The notes under the pieces are model-generated. The model was not told the DNA's origin. It worked only from the letters and a program-made list of their open reading frames with translations, and searched no databases. Positions 1-6,955 of a stretch of DNA of 12,408 bases are shown in pieces. Each line of letters starts with the position of its first letter. Positions within the stretch are counted from its first letter, which is position 1. The DNA is from Pseudomonas sp. (GTDB lineage Bacteria > Pseudomonadota > Gammaproteobacteria > Pseudomonadales > Pseudomonadaceae), in contig DNMQ01000273.1 in assembly GCA_003488145.1 (NCBI GenBank), positions 1 through 12,408 of the forward strand. Direction: 5' to 3'. A program made the position numbers and the translations under genes.

Positions 1-1194
1 ACCGAAGTGCTGCATGAAGGTAAGCAGCCACAGGTACTGGAGGAGTCAATTACCAATGTCCCAGCTCACCACGGACTGGCCCCCTCTCCCCTCTGGGGAG
101 AGGGCCGGGGTGAGGGGGCTCTTGCCAGCCTCGACTTCCATCAGGGCTACCGCAACCACTTCACCGCCACCCCCTGGGACATCCCCTTTCGCCCGGCTCT
201 GAAGCATCCGAAACCGAAGGTTCTCGGTAGCCAGACCGCCGTGGTCACCGGCCCGGCCGGCGAAGAAATCCACTGCGACGAGTACGGCCGAGTACGCGTC
301 CAGTTCCACTGGGATCGTGAAGGCCAGGCCGACGACAAGACCAGCTGCTGGCTGCGCGTCTCCTCCAGCTGGGCCGGCGACCGCTATGGCGGCATTGCCA
401 TTCCACGGGTCGGCATGGAAGTGCTGGTCACCTTCCTCGAAGGCGACCCCGACCAGCCGCTGGTGACAGGTTGCCTGTACCACAAGGAACACCAGGTCCC
501 CTACGACCTGCCGGCGAACAAGACCCGCACGGTGTTCAAGACCCTGAGTTCCCCAGGCGGTGGCGGCTACAACGAACTGCGCATCGAAGACCGCAAGGGC
601 GCCGAGCAGATCTACCTCCACGCCCAGCGCGACTGGGACGAGAACATCGAGCACGACCAGAAGATCCGCGTCGGCCACGAACGCCACGAAACCGTGGAGG
701 CCAATAGCTACAGCGAGTTCCGCGCCGAAGAACACCGCACCACCCACGCCGACCGCAAAACCGAAATCCGCGCCAACGACCACCTCACCGTGGGCAATAC
801 CCAGCACCTGAAGATCGGCACTGGGCAATTCATCGAGGCGGGCAATGAAATCCACTACTACGCCGGCAGCAAGGTCGTCATCGACGCAGGCATGGAACTC
901 ACCGCCTCCGGCGGCGGCAGTTTTCTCAAGCTCGACCCCAGCGGCGTGACGCTGAGCGGTGCGACGATCCGGATGAATTCGGGTGGCTCGGCTGGCACCG
1001 GTTCAGGCGTGAACGTCATCTCTCCCCGGATTCCTTGGGCAGCCGACCAAGACAAAGCCGGCGCCAAGCCCAAGCTCGCGCTGGCCAATACCCAACTGCA
1101 GCTGGCGCGCCAGGCCCGGCAAATTGCCGCCAGCCGTTGCCCGATCTGCGAAGCGTGCCGGGCGGGGATGTGTGAAGTGGGAGGCGGCCGATGA
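1..1194 (+). CDS. vgrG: T6SS spike protein VgrG, 3' part (5' end outside window)
   Basis: VgrG forms the trimeric tip of the T6SS tail tube and carries effectors out of the cell. The frame is open from the first base (Thr-Glu precede the GTG at 7), so the true start lies upstream. Visible parts are the end of the gp27-like region (LHEGKQPQVLEES), the gp5-like OB fold with EEIHCDEYGRVRVQFHWDRE and SCWLRVSSSWAG (about nt 230-480), then the long beta-helix needle (about nt 560-1010) with GGGGYNELRIEDRKG and FLKLDPSGVTLSG. The tail ends in a short cysteine cluster, CPICEACRAGMC. The stretch between VLEES and FHQGYRN is about 20 residues longer than I remember for Pseudomonas VgrGs and contains PSPLWGEGRGEG, encoded by a palindromic repeat. 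The stop overlaps the next start (ATGA), so it is probably co-translated with the adaptor. The VgrG call is certain; the exact subtype is not determined. Confidence 0.96.
   Translation, partial: TEVLHEGKQPQVLEESITNVPAHHGLAPSPLWGEGRGEGALASLDFHQGYRNHFTATPWDIPFRPALKHPKPKVLGSQTAVVTGPAGEEIHCDEYGRVRVQFHWDREGQADDKTSCWLRVSSSWAGDRYGGIAIPRVGMEVLVTFLEGDPDQPLVTGCLYHKEHQVPYDLPANKTRTVFKTLSSPGGGGYNELRIEDRKGAEQIYLHAQRDWDENIEHDQKIRVGHERHETVEANSYSEFRAEEHRTTHADRKTEIRANDHLTVGNTQHLKIGTGQFIEAGNEIHYYAGSKVVIDAGMELTASGGGSFLKLDPSGVTLSGATIRMNSGGSAGTGSGVNVISPRIPWAADQDKAGAKPKLALANTQLQLARQARQIAASRCPICEACRAGMCEVGGGR
81..118. repeat. REP-like palindromic repeat inside vgrG
   Basis: Two perfect 10-base arms, CCCTCTCCCC (82-91) and GGGGAGAGGG (95-104), flank a TCT loop. 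A second G-rich arm, GGGGTGAGGGG (107-117), could pair with the same left arm with one mismatch. From memory, this CCCTCTCCC...GGGAGAGGG...GGGGTGAGGG pattern is a common dispersed intergenic repeat in Xanthomonas, Ralstonia and Pseudomonas; in coding frames it reads as SPL-GEGRGEG peptides. Here it is in frame and open in VgrG. Confidence 0.75.
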
Positions 1195-2030
1195 ACGACA
1201 GGGTCGAACACTGGCTCAGCGAGCAACAAGCCCAAGGCCGACCGCTGCTGCTCGTTATCGACAGCCTTGCAGAACCGACTCCGCTGCCTAGCCTGTTCTC
1301 AACGGATCTGGTGCACAGCTACGCCAATATCTATCAGGGTACCGAGGTCGACGAGATGGCCGACGCCGCTCCTTGGCTGATATTGCTGAACGAGCTGAAT
1401 TTCACGCAGCTACGTTCGCTGACCGATGCACCGGAGCAGAACTGGGGCTGGCTCGCCAGCGTCGACCACGCCGACATGGCTGCGCTCACTCAGCACTGGC
1501 AAGCTCGCATCTTTGCCGACGAACAAGGGCAGCGTTCGCTTTATCGTTTCCAAGACAACCGCATCATCGCGCGTCACCTCGGCGAACTGGACGCGTCACA
1601 ACGTCCTCTGCTGCTTGGCCCAATGACCAGCGCGCTCTGCTGGGATGGTCAGGACTGGCAATGGTTCGATAACGAGCTGCCAGGGGAGTACCGCGAGCCC
1701 TTCGAAAAACCTTGGTTGTCCATCCCAGAGCCAGAGCAGGTACAACGTGCCGTGGCACACCACAACCTTGAGTTGTGGCTATGGCAGACCCATACGCAGG
1801 CGACCACTCGGCTCGCCGAAACCCAGGTGGTGAGTGACTGGCTGGACCATCAACTCGACAAAGCGAAGGAATGGCACTGGCACGGCGAGCCGCAACTGCA
1901 CTTTCTGCTCCGCTACCAGCTCGACCCCGAACTAGCCAATCACCCGGCCTGGCCACCGACCGCGAGGGAAACACCGGAAGCCCACTATTCGCGAGTCAGT
2001 TCAACACTGGCTTCAAGCCTTTCCGCATGA
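1191..2030 (+). CDS. DUF4123 T6SS effector adaptor/chaperone
   Basis: This 279-residue protein fits the DUF4123 family (Tap/TEC adaptors), which bind a specific effector and load it onto the cognate VgrG in the cytoplasm before secretion. Family features are in the first half: LLLVIDSL near residues 19-26, YANIYQGT at 44-51, APWLILL at 60-66, NWGWLAS at 84-90 and the LYRFQDNRIIARHL block at 117-130. The C-terminal half (about 160-279) is the variable part expected to recognise the effector. There is no signal peptide or membrane segment. The ATG overlaps the vgrG stop by four bases. Position directly between vgrG and a lipase gene suggests it loads that lipase; this is inference from gene order. 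Codon use is GC-rich like vgrG, unlike the following genes. Confidence 0.87.
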   Translation: MNDRVEHWLSEQQAQGRPLLLVIDSLAEPTPLPSLFSTDLVHSYANIYQGTEVDEMADAAPWLILLNELNFTQLRSLTDAPEQNWGWLASVDHADMAALTQHWQARIFADEQGQRSLYRFQDNRIIARHLGELDASQRPLLLGPMTSALCWDGQDWQWFDNELPGEYREPFEKPWLSIPEPEQVQRAVAHHNLELWLWQTHTQATTRLAETQVVSDWLDHQLDKAKEWHWHGEPQLHFLLRYQLDPELANHPAWPPTARETPEAHYSRVSSTLASSLSA

Positions 2031-2040
2031 GATCGAACAG

Positions 2041-2784
2041 ATGACTGCTCACACCTTTTTCCATAGCCGCTTCCTGCTTGCTCGCGCATGGCCTGCGCTG
2101 CTGGGCCTACTGCTCAGCGGTTGCAGCACGCTTGGCTCGGTCGGCGCCGACACCTTCACATTGCAAGGCGAGCTACCTGCCGATTTCGCACTGAAGGCCC
2201 AAGCTCATTACGGCGGGTCCGAGAGTTGTAGTGGCCGCGGTCATGTGAAGACTTTCAAAGAAGATTACGAAAAGGTGTTGCATGGGTATAAGTTCGAGAT
2301 TCCTGTTAGTTATCAAGATGGCCTTTGTGATCTGCAACTGGTTAGGGTCAAATTATGCATCCAGGCCCGTTACGGAGAAAAGGATTGGCAACAAACTTAC
2401 GATAACGGCGAACTGCTGGTAGTTGCGAAACCGACTACCGAGGATGACAACAATCTACCTGGCCGCCCTGAACCGATACGCTCTGAGTGCTCATGGTTAT
2501 TCCAAGAAAGCAGGCTAAACCTAGAAATATCAAAAATACTTAGTTGCAAGGGAGCAGGAGCTCGACTAAACAGAAAACAGCTATCCCAGCAGACCGTCAT
2601 GTTGACCTTTACGGTAAGTCCTAGAGAAAAACCTTATCGGGATAATACTTGGATAGAATTTCCCGAAGGGTGGAGGCCGTGCCTACCTAAGGAGGGCTGG
2701 CAGCAGTGCCAAGATCCCCCAGTGTTTAAGACATACAGAAACAACAACAAAGAGTGCACCATTTATCCAAATTGCACGGAATAA
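2041..2784 (+). CDS. Lipoprotein, probable periplasmic immunity protein for the lipase effector
   Basis: The 247-residue product has a lipoprotein signal: basic residues Arg10 and Arg15, a hydrophobic core at about 16-25 and lipobox LSGC with Cys28. Ser at +2 suggests outer-membrane sorting, so the protein would face the periplasm. The mature part contains nine further cysteines (63, 96, 106, 150, 169, 214, 223, 239, 245), consistent with disulfides in the periplasm. FTLQGELPADF after the lipobox resembles lipoproteins I remember beside T6SS lipase genes. Known immunity proteins of T6SS lipases (Tli) are often lipoproteins placed next to the effector gene, here ten bases after the adaptor gene and six before the lipase gene. 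The first 60 codons are GC-rich; the rest is clearly AT-richer (line 2521-2580 is about 38% GC), suggesting a conserved front joined to a variable, transferred domain. No clear ribosome site is visible. The immunity role is inferred. Confidence 0.75.
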   Translation: MTAHTFFHSRFLLARAWPALLGLLLSGCSTLGSVGADTFTLQGELPADFALKAQAHYGGSESCSGRGHVKTFKEDYEKVLHGYKFEIPVSYQDGLCDLQLVRVKLCIQARYGEKDWQQTYDNGELLVVAKPTTEDDNNLPGRPEPIRSECSWLFQESRLNLEISKILSCKGAGARLNRKQLSQQTVMLTFTVSPREKPYRDNTWIEFPEGWRPCLPKEGWQQCQDPPVFKTYRNNNKECTIYPNCTE

Positions 2785-2790
2785 CCAAGG

Positions 2791-4932
2791 ATGACCGGAA
2801 CAACAGAGCAACTAAGCTGCCCTTTGAAAAACGCTTGGGTTAGCTTCCGCCTTGTGGATGAGCATGGAGAGGGCTCACCTTACGCTGGATTGCCTTACAG
2901 GCTATTTGATAATCAAGGCCAAGTTAACGAGGGGCTTTTAGATAGCGATGGCTTCGCTCACATAACGGATGTACATCCTGGCATTATGGTGCTCGAACTA
3001 TCGCAACCCGCAACGACCTTCATTAATCCTTGGTACGAAGAGCTTTCTATTAGAGAGGTTTTCAAGGTACCGCTGACAGCTATACAAATCGCAGCGGAAC
3101 AATCACCCGCAGGGCCTCGACGCACTGATGGACAAACCTATCTAGCGCGAGAACGCGCAGCAAAAGAAGACGCTTATTTCATACGAGCCGAAGTCAGCGA
3201 TTTCGTAGCGAGCAAAGGTCATCTTCCGACACCAGACGAAAATTGGACGACACCATCGGCACTAAAACAAAACGCAGGCTCAGCAGCAGACCAGCCAGGC
3301 GTTGCTCTTGGTTGTAACAGGCGCCATGTCATCGAGATAAAGGCGCTACGTGCCTACAGTCCGTTGCTTTCCCGCGGCGCTGATTTCTGCGCGCTGAATG
3401 CCTATCACCTTGCGGTCATGAGCGCTTTCGCCTACGCCCCATTCAGCACCTCTACCAATCCTTACTCTTCAGCACCGCCACCCTATTCAGCGCTTGGCAG
3501 CATCGGACACGTATTTCAGAACCAGCTAGGACGCCGGATTCAGCCAACACAATTCAACACCGCGTCCCCCTATCACCTACTCTGTGAAGAAGTGCCTTAT
3601 TCGAAGCGCCTCGAAATCATGCCTTACGATCCGGCGCGCTATGAAAAGGAAGCACAGGAGGGCTGGCGAAATCCCGAAGATGTGCACTTCTTGCACGATA
3701 CGGATAACGAAACAAGTACCAACACCCAAGCGTTCATCACCCATAACGACAAGATCGTATTGATTTCCGTCCGCGGTACACAGGAGTTTCTGGCCGACGC
3801 CAGCCGAGATGCAGATGCCCGCCAGGTGCCATACGAAGAAGGTGAAGGCCAAGCACACCGCGGCTTCTACAAAGGATTTCAGGCTGCAAAGCCATTCTTA
3901 GAGCGCTACCTAAACGCCTTTTATACCGGCGAACAAACGCTGATCATATGTGGCCACAGCTTAGGCGGGGCCATTGCACTCCTACTGGCCGAATGGCTAC
4001 GGCGCAAGCCCACCAAACCTAAGGTAATCCTCTACACCTTCGGCGCCCCACGCGCGGGCGACGCAACCTTCGTCAAGGCCGCCCGCCCTCTTGCGCATCA
4101 CCGTATCGTCAATCACAACGACCCAATACCTGCGCTTCCACTGCCGTGGATGGATGCCGAATGGAGGCTGGCACTCCCCGGTGCAGCTCTGGTGTATAGC
4201 TCACCGGCTCTCGGCATTGCGCTGCTGCTCGCGGGCATCGTGAACCTTCAAGGTGATCCCTACGAGCATCACGGGGAGCAATGGCATTTCATGCCACGCA
4301 AGCCCGGCGCGGGCAGCGAGACGGCGATTCTGTGGCAGCCGGGCTGCGCGATGATTGCCGAGCAGACCTGCGCTCGTACCATCGGCGAAATCGGTCTGGA
4401 TGGAGATATGCCGAAGCGCGTTGCGCTCGCAGGTTCTCAACATTCGAGCGACAGCGGCTATGCGCGAGCGGCGCTGGCCAACCTGCTGCGCTGGACTGTC
4501 AGCGTAGAGCAGCGCAACGGCAGGCTGTTCACCGACGCTGAGGTTCACGACATTTATGCCCAAGTCCTGAGTACCGCGCAGCTGCTGGAAAGCTGGCAAG
4601 CGCGCTCCTTCAATGAATTCCGCTGGGAGATCAGGCGCAGGGGGGTAATGCGTTTCTACGGCAAGACGGATCTTGAACTGCGCGCCATCTACGCCGATGC
4701 GGTGGAGCAGGGCGAACGCGTTCGAGCCGAACAAAGCCCCGCATTGTCTCGCGCACAGCAGCGCCTGCTTGCTCAGGCGGAGCGGATGGTGTCAATGCGC
4801 AGCGTCTTTGGGGAGCACGCGGAGCGGCCGGACCTGCCGGAGCTGGTCGAGCAATGGCGTGCTATTGAGGACAACCAGAATGTGGAACGGCTGGCTACCA
4901 GCACGCCACGAAGCGCCGGGGCCATTGCCTAG
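2791..4932 (+). CDS. Class 3 lipase family T6SS effector (Tle-type phospholipase, probable)
   Basis: A 713-residue protein predicted to hydrolyse membrane phospholipids of rival bacteria after T6SS delivery. About residues 12-75 look like a small beta-sandwich (transthyretin-like), a type seen on VgrG-bound cargo. The alpha/beta-hydrolase core spans about 190-510. It has the class 3 SVRGT motif (R328-T330), nucleophile elbow GHSLGG with Ser390, FGAPRAGD after it, acid Asp444 in RIVNHNDPIPALP and probable base His493 in YEHHGEQW. All three catalytic positions are intact. A hydrophobic stretch at about 460-486 lies between Asp and His and could contact membranes. Residues 545-713 are largely helical with no recognised domain. 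It has no N-terminal signal peptide, as expected for a T6SS cargo. GC content rises from low in the first half to about 70% near the end (line 4801-4860). I place it nearest the lipase-3 group (Tle2/TseL-like), but the Tle family number is not certain. Confidence 0.85.
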   Translation: MTGTTEQLSCPLKNAWVSFRLVDEHGEGSPYAGLPYRLFDNQGQVNEGLLDSDGFAHITDVHPGIMVLELSQPATTFINPWYEELSIREVFKVPLTAIQIAAEQSPAGPRRTDGQTYLARERAAKEDAYFIRAEVSDFVASKGHLPTPDENWTTPSALKQNAGSAADQPGVALGCNRRHVIEIKALRAYSPLLSRGADFCALNAYHLAVMSAFAYAPFSTSTNPYSSAPPPYSALGSIGHVFQNQLGRRIQPTQFNTASPYHLLCEEVPYSKRLEIMPYDPARYEKEAQEGWRNPEDVHFLHDTDNETSTNTQAFITHNDKIVLISVRGTQEFLADASRDADARQVPYEEGEGQAHRGFYKGFQAAKPFLERYLNAFYTGEQTLIICGHSLGGAIALLLAEWLRRKPTKPKVILYTFGAPRAGDATFVKAARPLAHHRIVNHNDPIPALPLPWMDAEWRLALPGAALVYSSPALGIALLLAGIVNLQGDPYEHHGEQWHFMPRKPGAGSETAILWQPGCAMIAEQTCARTIGEIGLDGDMPKRVALAGSQHSSDSGYARAALANLLRWTVSVEQRNGRLFTDAEVHDIYAQVLSTAQLLESWQARSFNEFRWEIRRRGVMRFYGKTDLELRAIYADAVEQGERVRAEQSPALSRAQQRLLAQAERMVSMRSVFGEHAERPDLPELVEQWRAIEDNQNVERLATSTPRSAGAIA

Positions 4933-4956
4933 CACTCGCTGGGTCGCCTGACCCTT

Positions 4957-5301
4957 TCAATCATCAATATCCGAAACTACGACAGCATCAAGACTACGCT
5001 CGGCCTATCTACAAAATCGATCCTGCATAACGCTTCTGCGATTACTGAAAGAGGCGAGGCTCCGTAGCTTGGGCAACGGATCAATGCGGGCGGAGGCGCA
5101 GCAGGAGATATTGCAGGAGCCAAAGTAGCCACCGCTTTTGTAGGAGGGATCGCGCTTGCGTTCGACGTGACGTTCGGAGCTTCTGCTCTCGCAGTCACCG
5201 CAATCGCTGGCGCTGCTGCCGGGGCCTATTACGGCGGGTCGGGCGGCGGAGGCTTTGGCGAATATGTCGGCGATATTATTTATCAAAGAGTGAACAGATG
5301 A
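4957..5301 (+). pseudogene. Decayed C-terminal remnant of a second T6SS effector (glycine-rich, membrane-active type)
   Basis: No intact gene is present between the lipase stop and 5298, but one frame (the lipase frame) reads as a protein end. It runs NYDSIKTTLGLSTKSILHN, then ITERGEAP, a TAG at 5065-5067, then LGQRINAGGG. Next come alanine/glycine-rich hydrophobic stretches and an ending FGEYVGDIIYQRVNR with TGA at 5299-5301. The (L)STKSI(L)HN and GEYVGDIIY pieces resemble, from memory, C-termini of PAAR/VgrG-linked effectors with glycine-zipper membrane segments. A single C-to-T change (CAG to TAG) would explain the internal stop. There is no start codon or N-terminal toxin part. The final TGA overlaps the ATG of the next gene, the usual effector-immunity coupling. 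Family name is not established. Confidence 0.6.
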
Positions 5302-5642
5302 GCGACGTTTCGATATTAGAACGAATTTTCTTTCTCGGGTGGCTAGTGCTATTCGTAGCCGGCGGATTCAACGGAATCTACATCTGCTTCCATGGTATTC
5401 GTCGACTTGACCAATACTTTTCTCAATTAGCAAATATTGAATGGGAGTCACATAACCCCTTTGATAGTATCTGTCGAATGCATCGATATAGCTTTCAATA
5501 TACTTTTGGCGTAAAACGGCCAGATATTAGCAACGGCATAGCCGCATGGCTTTATTTTACGTGCATCAGTCTTATTATTTATTGGATAAGTATGTTTATC
5601 GGCTTTCTTGGCCATCAATTCGGCATAAATATTCTTGAATGA
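5298..5642 (+). CDS. Small two-helix membrane protein, probable immunity protein (copy 1)
   Basis: A 114-residue protein with two predicted membrane helices, about 10-32 and 82-104, separated by a polar loop containing HGIRRLDQYF, IEWESHNPFDS and CRMHRYSFQYTFG. It has no cleavable signal. Its ATG overlaps the stop of the effector remnant upstream (ATGA), so it was probably translated together with that effector. Small inner-membrane proteins encoded directly after an effector gene are typical immunity proteins against membrane-acting toxins; that role is inferred here because the toxin part is missing. It is about 77% identical without gaps to the next gene (my count, 88 of 114). The gene is AT-rich (line 5581-5640 is 33% GC), unlike the surrounding chromosome, which points to transfer. 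I do not recognise a named family. Confidence 0.72.
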   Translation: MSDVSILERIFFLGWLVLFVAGGFNGIYICFHGIRRLDQYFSQLANIEWESHNPFDSICRMHRYSFQYTFGVKRPDISNGIAAWLYFTCISLIIYWISMFIGFLGHQFGINILE

Positions 5643-5687
5643 CCGCTCTTAGCGCGTTCATACACATGAGTTTTTGGCAACCACAAG

Positions 5688-6032
5688 ATGAGTGACGCCT
5701 CGATACTTGAACGAATCATAGTTTTTTCTTGGATCCTGCTTGCCGTCATTGGGGGCTTCAACGGGATCTACATCTGCTTTCATGGAATTCGTCGGCTCGA
5801 CCCGTATTTTTCTACTAAACCCAATGTAGAATGGGAGTCGCATAGTCCCTTTGATAGTTTTTGCCGAATGCATAGATATAGTTTTCAATATACCCTCGGC
5901 TTAAAACGACCAGCTATTGGTAACGGCCTAGCCGTATGGCTTTACTTCACTTGCATCAGCCTTATGGTTTATTGGATCAGCATGTTTATTGGTTTTCTTG
6001 GCCATCAATTTGGAATAAGCATCTTGAATTGA
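5688..6032 (+). CDS. Small two-helix membrane protein, probable immunity protein (copy 2)
   Basis: A tandem paralogue of the preceding gene, also 114 residues and gapless in alignment, repeated with a period of 390 bases. Two membrane helices (about 10-32 and 82-104) flank the same conserved loop (EWESH-PFDS, CRMHRYSFQYT). The differences cluster in the first helix (residues 11-21) and at 39-47, while FNGIYICFHGIRRLD and YWISMFIGFLGHQFGI are unchanged. That distribution suggests selection on a toxin-contact surface, or relaxed drift of one copy. The 45-base gap before it shows no clear ribosome site, and no effector remnant was recognised in that gap. The function is inferred from copy 1: immunity to a membrane-acting effector, or an orphan defence gene against effectors of neighbouring strains. 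Confidence 0.7.
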   Translation: MSDASILERIIVFSWILLAVIGGFNGIYICFHGIRRLDPYFSTKPNVEWESHSPFDSFCRMHRYSFQYTLGLKRPAIGNGLAVWLYFTCISLMVYWISMFIGFLGHQFGISILN

Positions 6033-6141
6033 ATTGCTATCAGCAAATACGTTAGCGACACTTTCTATAATCGGCAGGTTTAACTTCTTCTGGCGCAATA
6101 GCTGAACGACTAGCGATTCGAACCCATCCAAGCAGGCACAA

Positions 6142-6177
6142 CCGTTCGGCAGCCAAAGGCTGGCGGCCGATGAACGG
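6142..6177. repeat. Imperfect hairpin in the 6033-6238 intergenic region
   Basis: CCGTT, CGGC and AGCC (6142-6154) pair with GGCT, GCCG and AACGG (6158-6177) around an AAA loop, with GGCG and ATG bulges on the right side: 13 base pairs in total. No T-run follows, so a simple intrinsic terminator is not supported; a REP-like element or a transcript-end structure for the island is possible. I see nothing else in 6033-6238 that I can support. Confidence 0.35.
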
Positions 6178-6238
6178 GCAGGGATTAAGCCTGCTGAAGT
6201 GACAAAATGACATCACAGCTGCGGATGCAGCCCTTCCG

Positions 6239-6463
6239 ATGATCAGAGTCACTTTCATGTCCGCCAATCGCCGCTATTCCATCATCCTCGAACACACCGG
6301 TCAGGTCCTGCTGGAGCAGGCCTCGCTTGAGCAGGTCGAGGCGTTCTGGGACGCCAACGACGCCCTGTATTTCGGCCTGCGCATCGAAGATGCGCAGAGC
6401 GATCACGCTCGCGTATTCGTCACCGATGAGATTCCCGAGGATGAGGACGTCGTGCCTGCCTGA
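6239..6463 (+). CDS. Small acidic hypothetical protein
   Basis: A 74-residue reading frame (MIRVTFMSANRRYS...) with host-like GC-rich codons, a basic front (Arg11, Arg12) and an acidic end (DEIPEDEDVV). No signal peptide, membrane helix or cysteine is present, so a small cytoplasmic protein is likely. The start at 6239 is uncertain because no clear ribosome site precedes it; Met7 (6257) is an alternative. It converges on the bufD-like gene with 21 bases between the stops. I do not recognise a family. Confidence rests on length, codon use and lack of a competing gene on the other strand. Confidence 0.55.
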   Translation: MIRVTFMSANRRYSIILEHTGQVLLEQASLEQVEAFWDANDALYFGLRIEDAQSDHARVFVTDEIPEDEDVVPA

Positions 6464-6484
6464 CGTGGCGATTCAAGGCCGGCG

Positions 6485-6946
6485 CTAGCGAATCCCCAAC
6501 AGGTGATCGAGCGAGAGCCGGCCGGCGCCTCGACCTATCAGCAGTAGTAGCAGCGCCGCCCAGCTCAGGTGAGTCGACCAGGCGTCCGGGTAGACGAACA
6601 GCTGGATCACCAGCGTCATCAGCAGCAGTGCCAACGCCGACAGCCGCGTGAACAGACCGAGCACCAGCAGCAGCGGGAAAAGATGCTCGGCATAGGTCGC
6701 CAGGTGCGCCGCGATGGACGGTGGCAGCAAAGGCAATGCGTATTCGCTGCGAAACAGCTCGAACGTGCCCGGGGTGATGTCCAGCACCCCGCTCACCTTG
6801 GTGCGCCCAGAGAGCAGGAAGATCGCCGCAATGGCCAAGCGTGCCAGCAGATTCAGCAGCGAATCGCCGAGCAGTTGCTGCAACCGCTGCGCGACCGCGT
6901 TCCATTGCTGACGCAGACGCAGCGGCAGGTTGTGCATGGCGTTCAT
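6485..6946 (-). CDS. DoxX family membrane protein of bufferin operon (BufD-like)
   Basis: A 153-residue inner-membrane protein with about four helices (roughly 29-47, 75-98, 102-120 and 124-138). DoxX-type features include [18 protein letters not shown] near the front, [19 protein letters not shown] in the middle and the ending [22 protein letters not shown]. DoxX proteins are often linked to redox chemistry; in bufferin clusters this gene is called bufD and its job is not settled. The start is supported by a good ribosome site, GAGGAAC (minus strand, 6957-6951), which overlaps the stop of the DUF2063 gene. It is therefore the last gene of the four-gene operon. Met4 is an alternative start. 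Confidence 0.85.
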   Translation of the reverse strand: MNAMHNLPLRLRQQWNAVAQRLQQLLGDSLLNLLARLAIAAIFLLSGRTKVSGVLDITPGTFELFRSEYALPLLPPSIAAHLATYAEHLFPLLLVLGLFTRLSALALLLMTLVIQLFVYPDAWSTHLSWAALLLLLIGRGAGRLSLDHLLGIR

Positions 6947-6955
6947 GACGGTTCC

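Noticed and set aside
46..855. Long minus-strand reading frame opposite vgrG
   Set aside because: It is a GC-rich antisense shadow of a clear VgrG coding sequence, with low-complexity translation and no recognisable family.
5167..5301. Possible 44-residue gene from the GTG at 5167 within the effector remnant
   Set aside because: It is just the tail of the remnant frame, with no convincing ribosome site; better explained as part of the pseudogene.
6034..6046. TTGCT-ATC-AGCAA mini hairpin after the second small membrane gene
   Set aside because: Only five base pairs and no T-run; too weak to call a terminator.
6105..6132. TTCGAAC motif suggesting a tRNA T-arm (an attachment site at the island edge)
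   Set aside because: The flanking bases do not form a T stem on either strand, and no acceptor or anticodon arm can be drawn.
6464..6500. Inverted repeat GATTC / GAATC between the convergent small gene and the DoxX gene
   Set aside because: Short imperfect arms with a 13-base loop and no T-run; could be chance.
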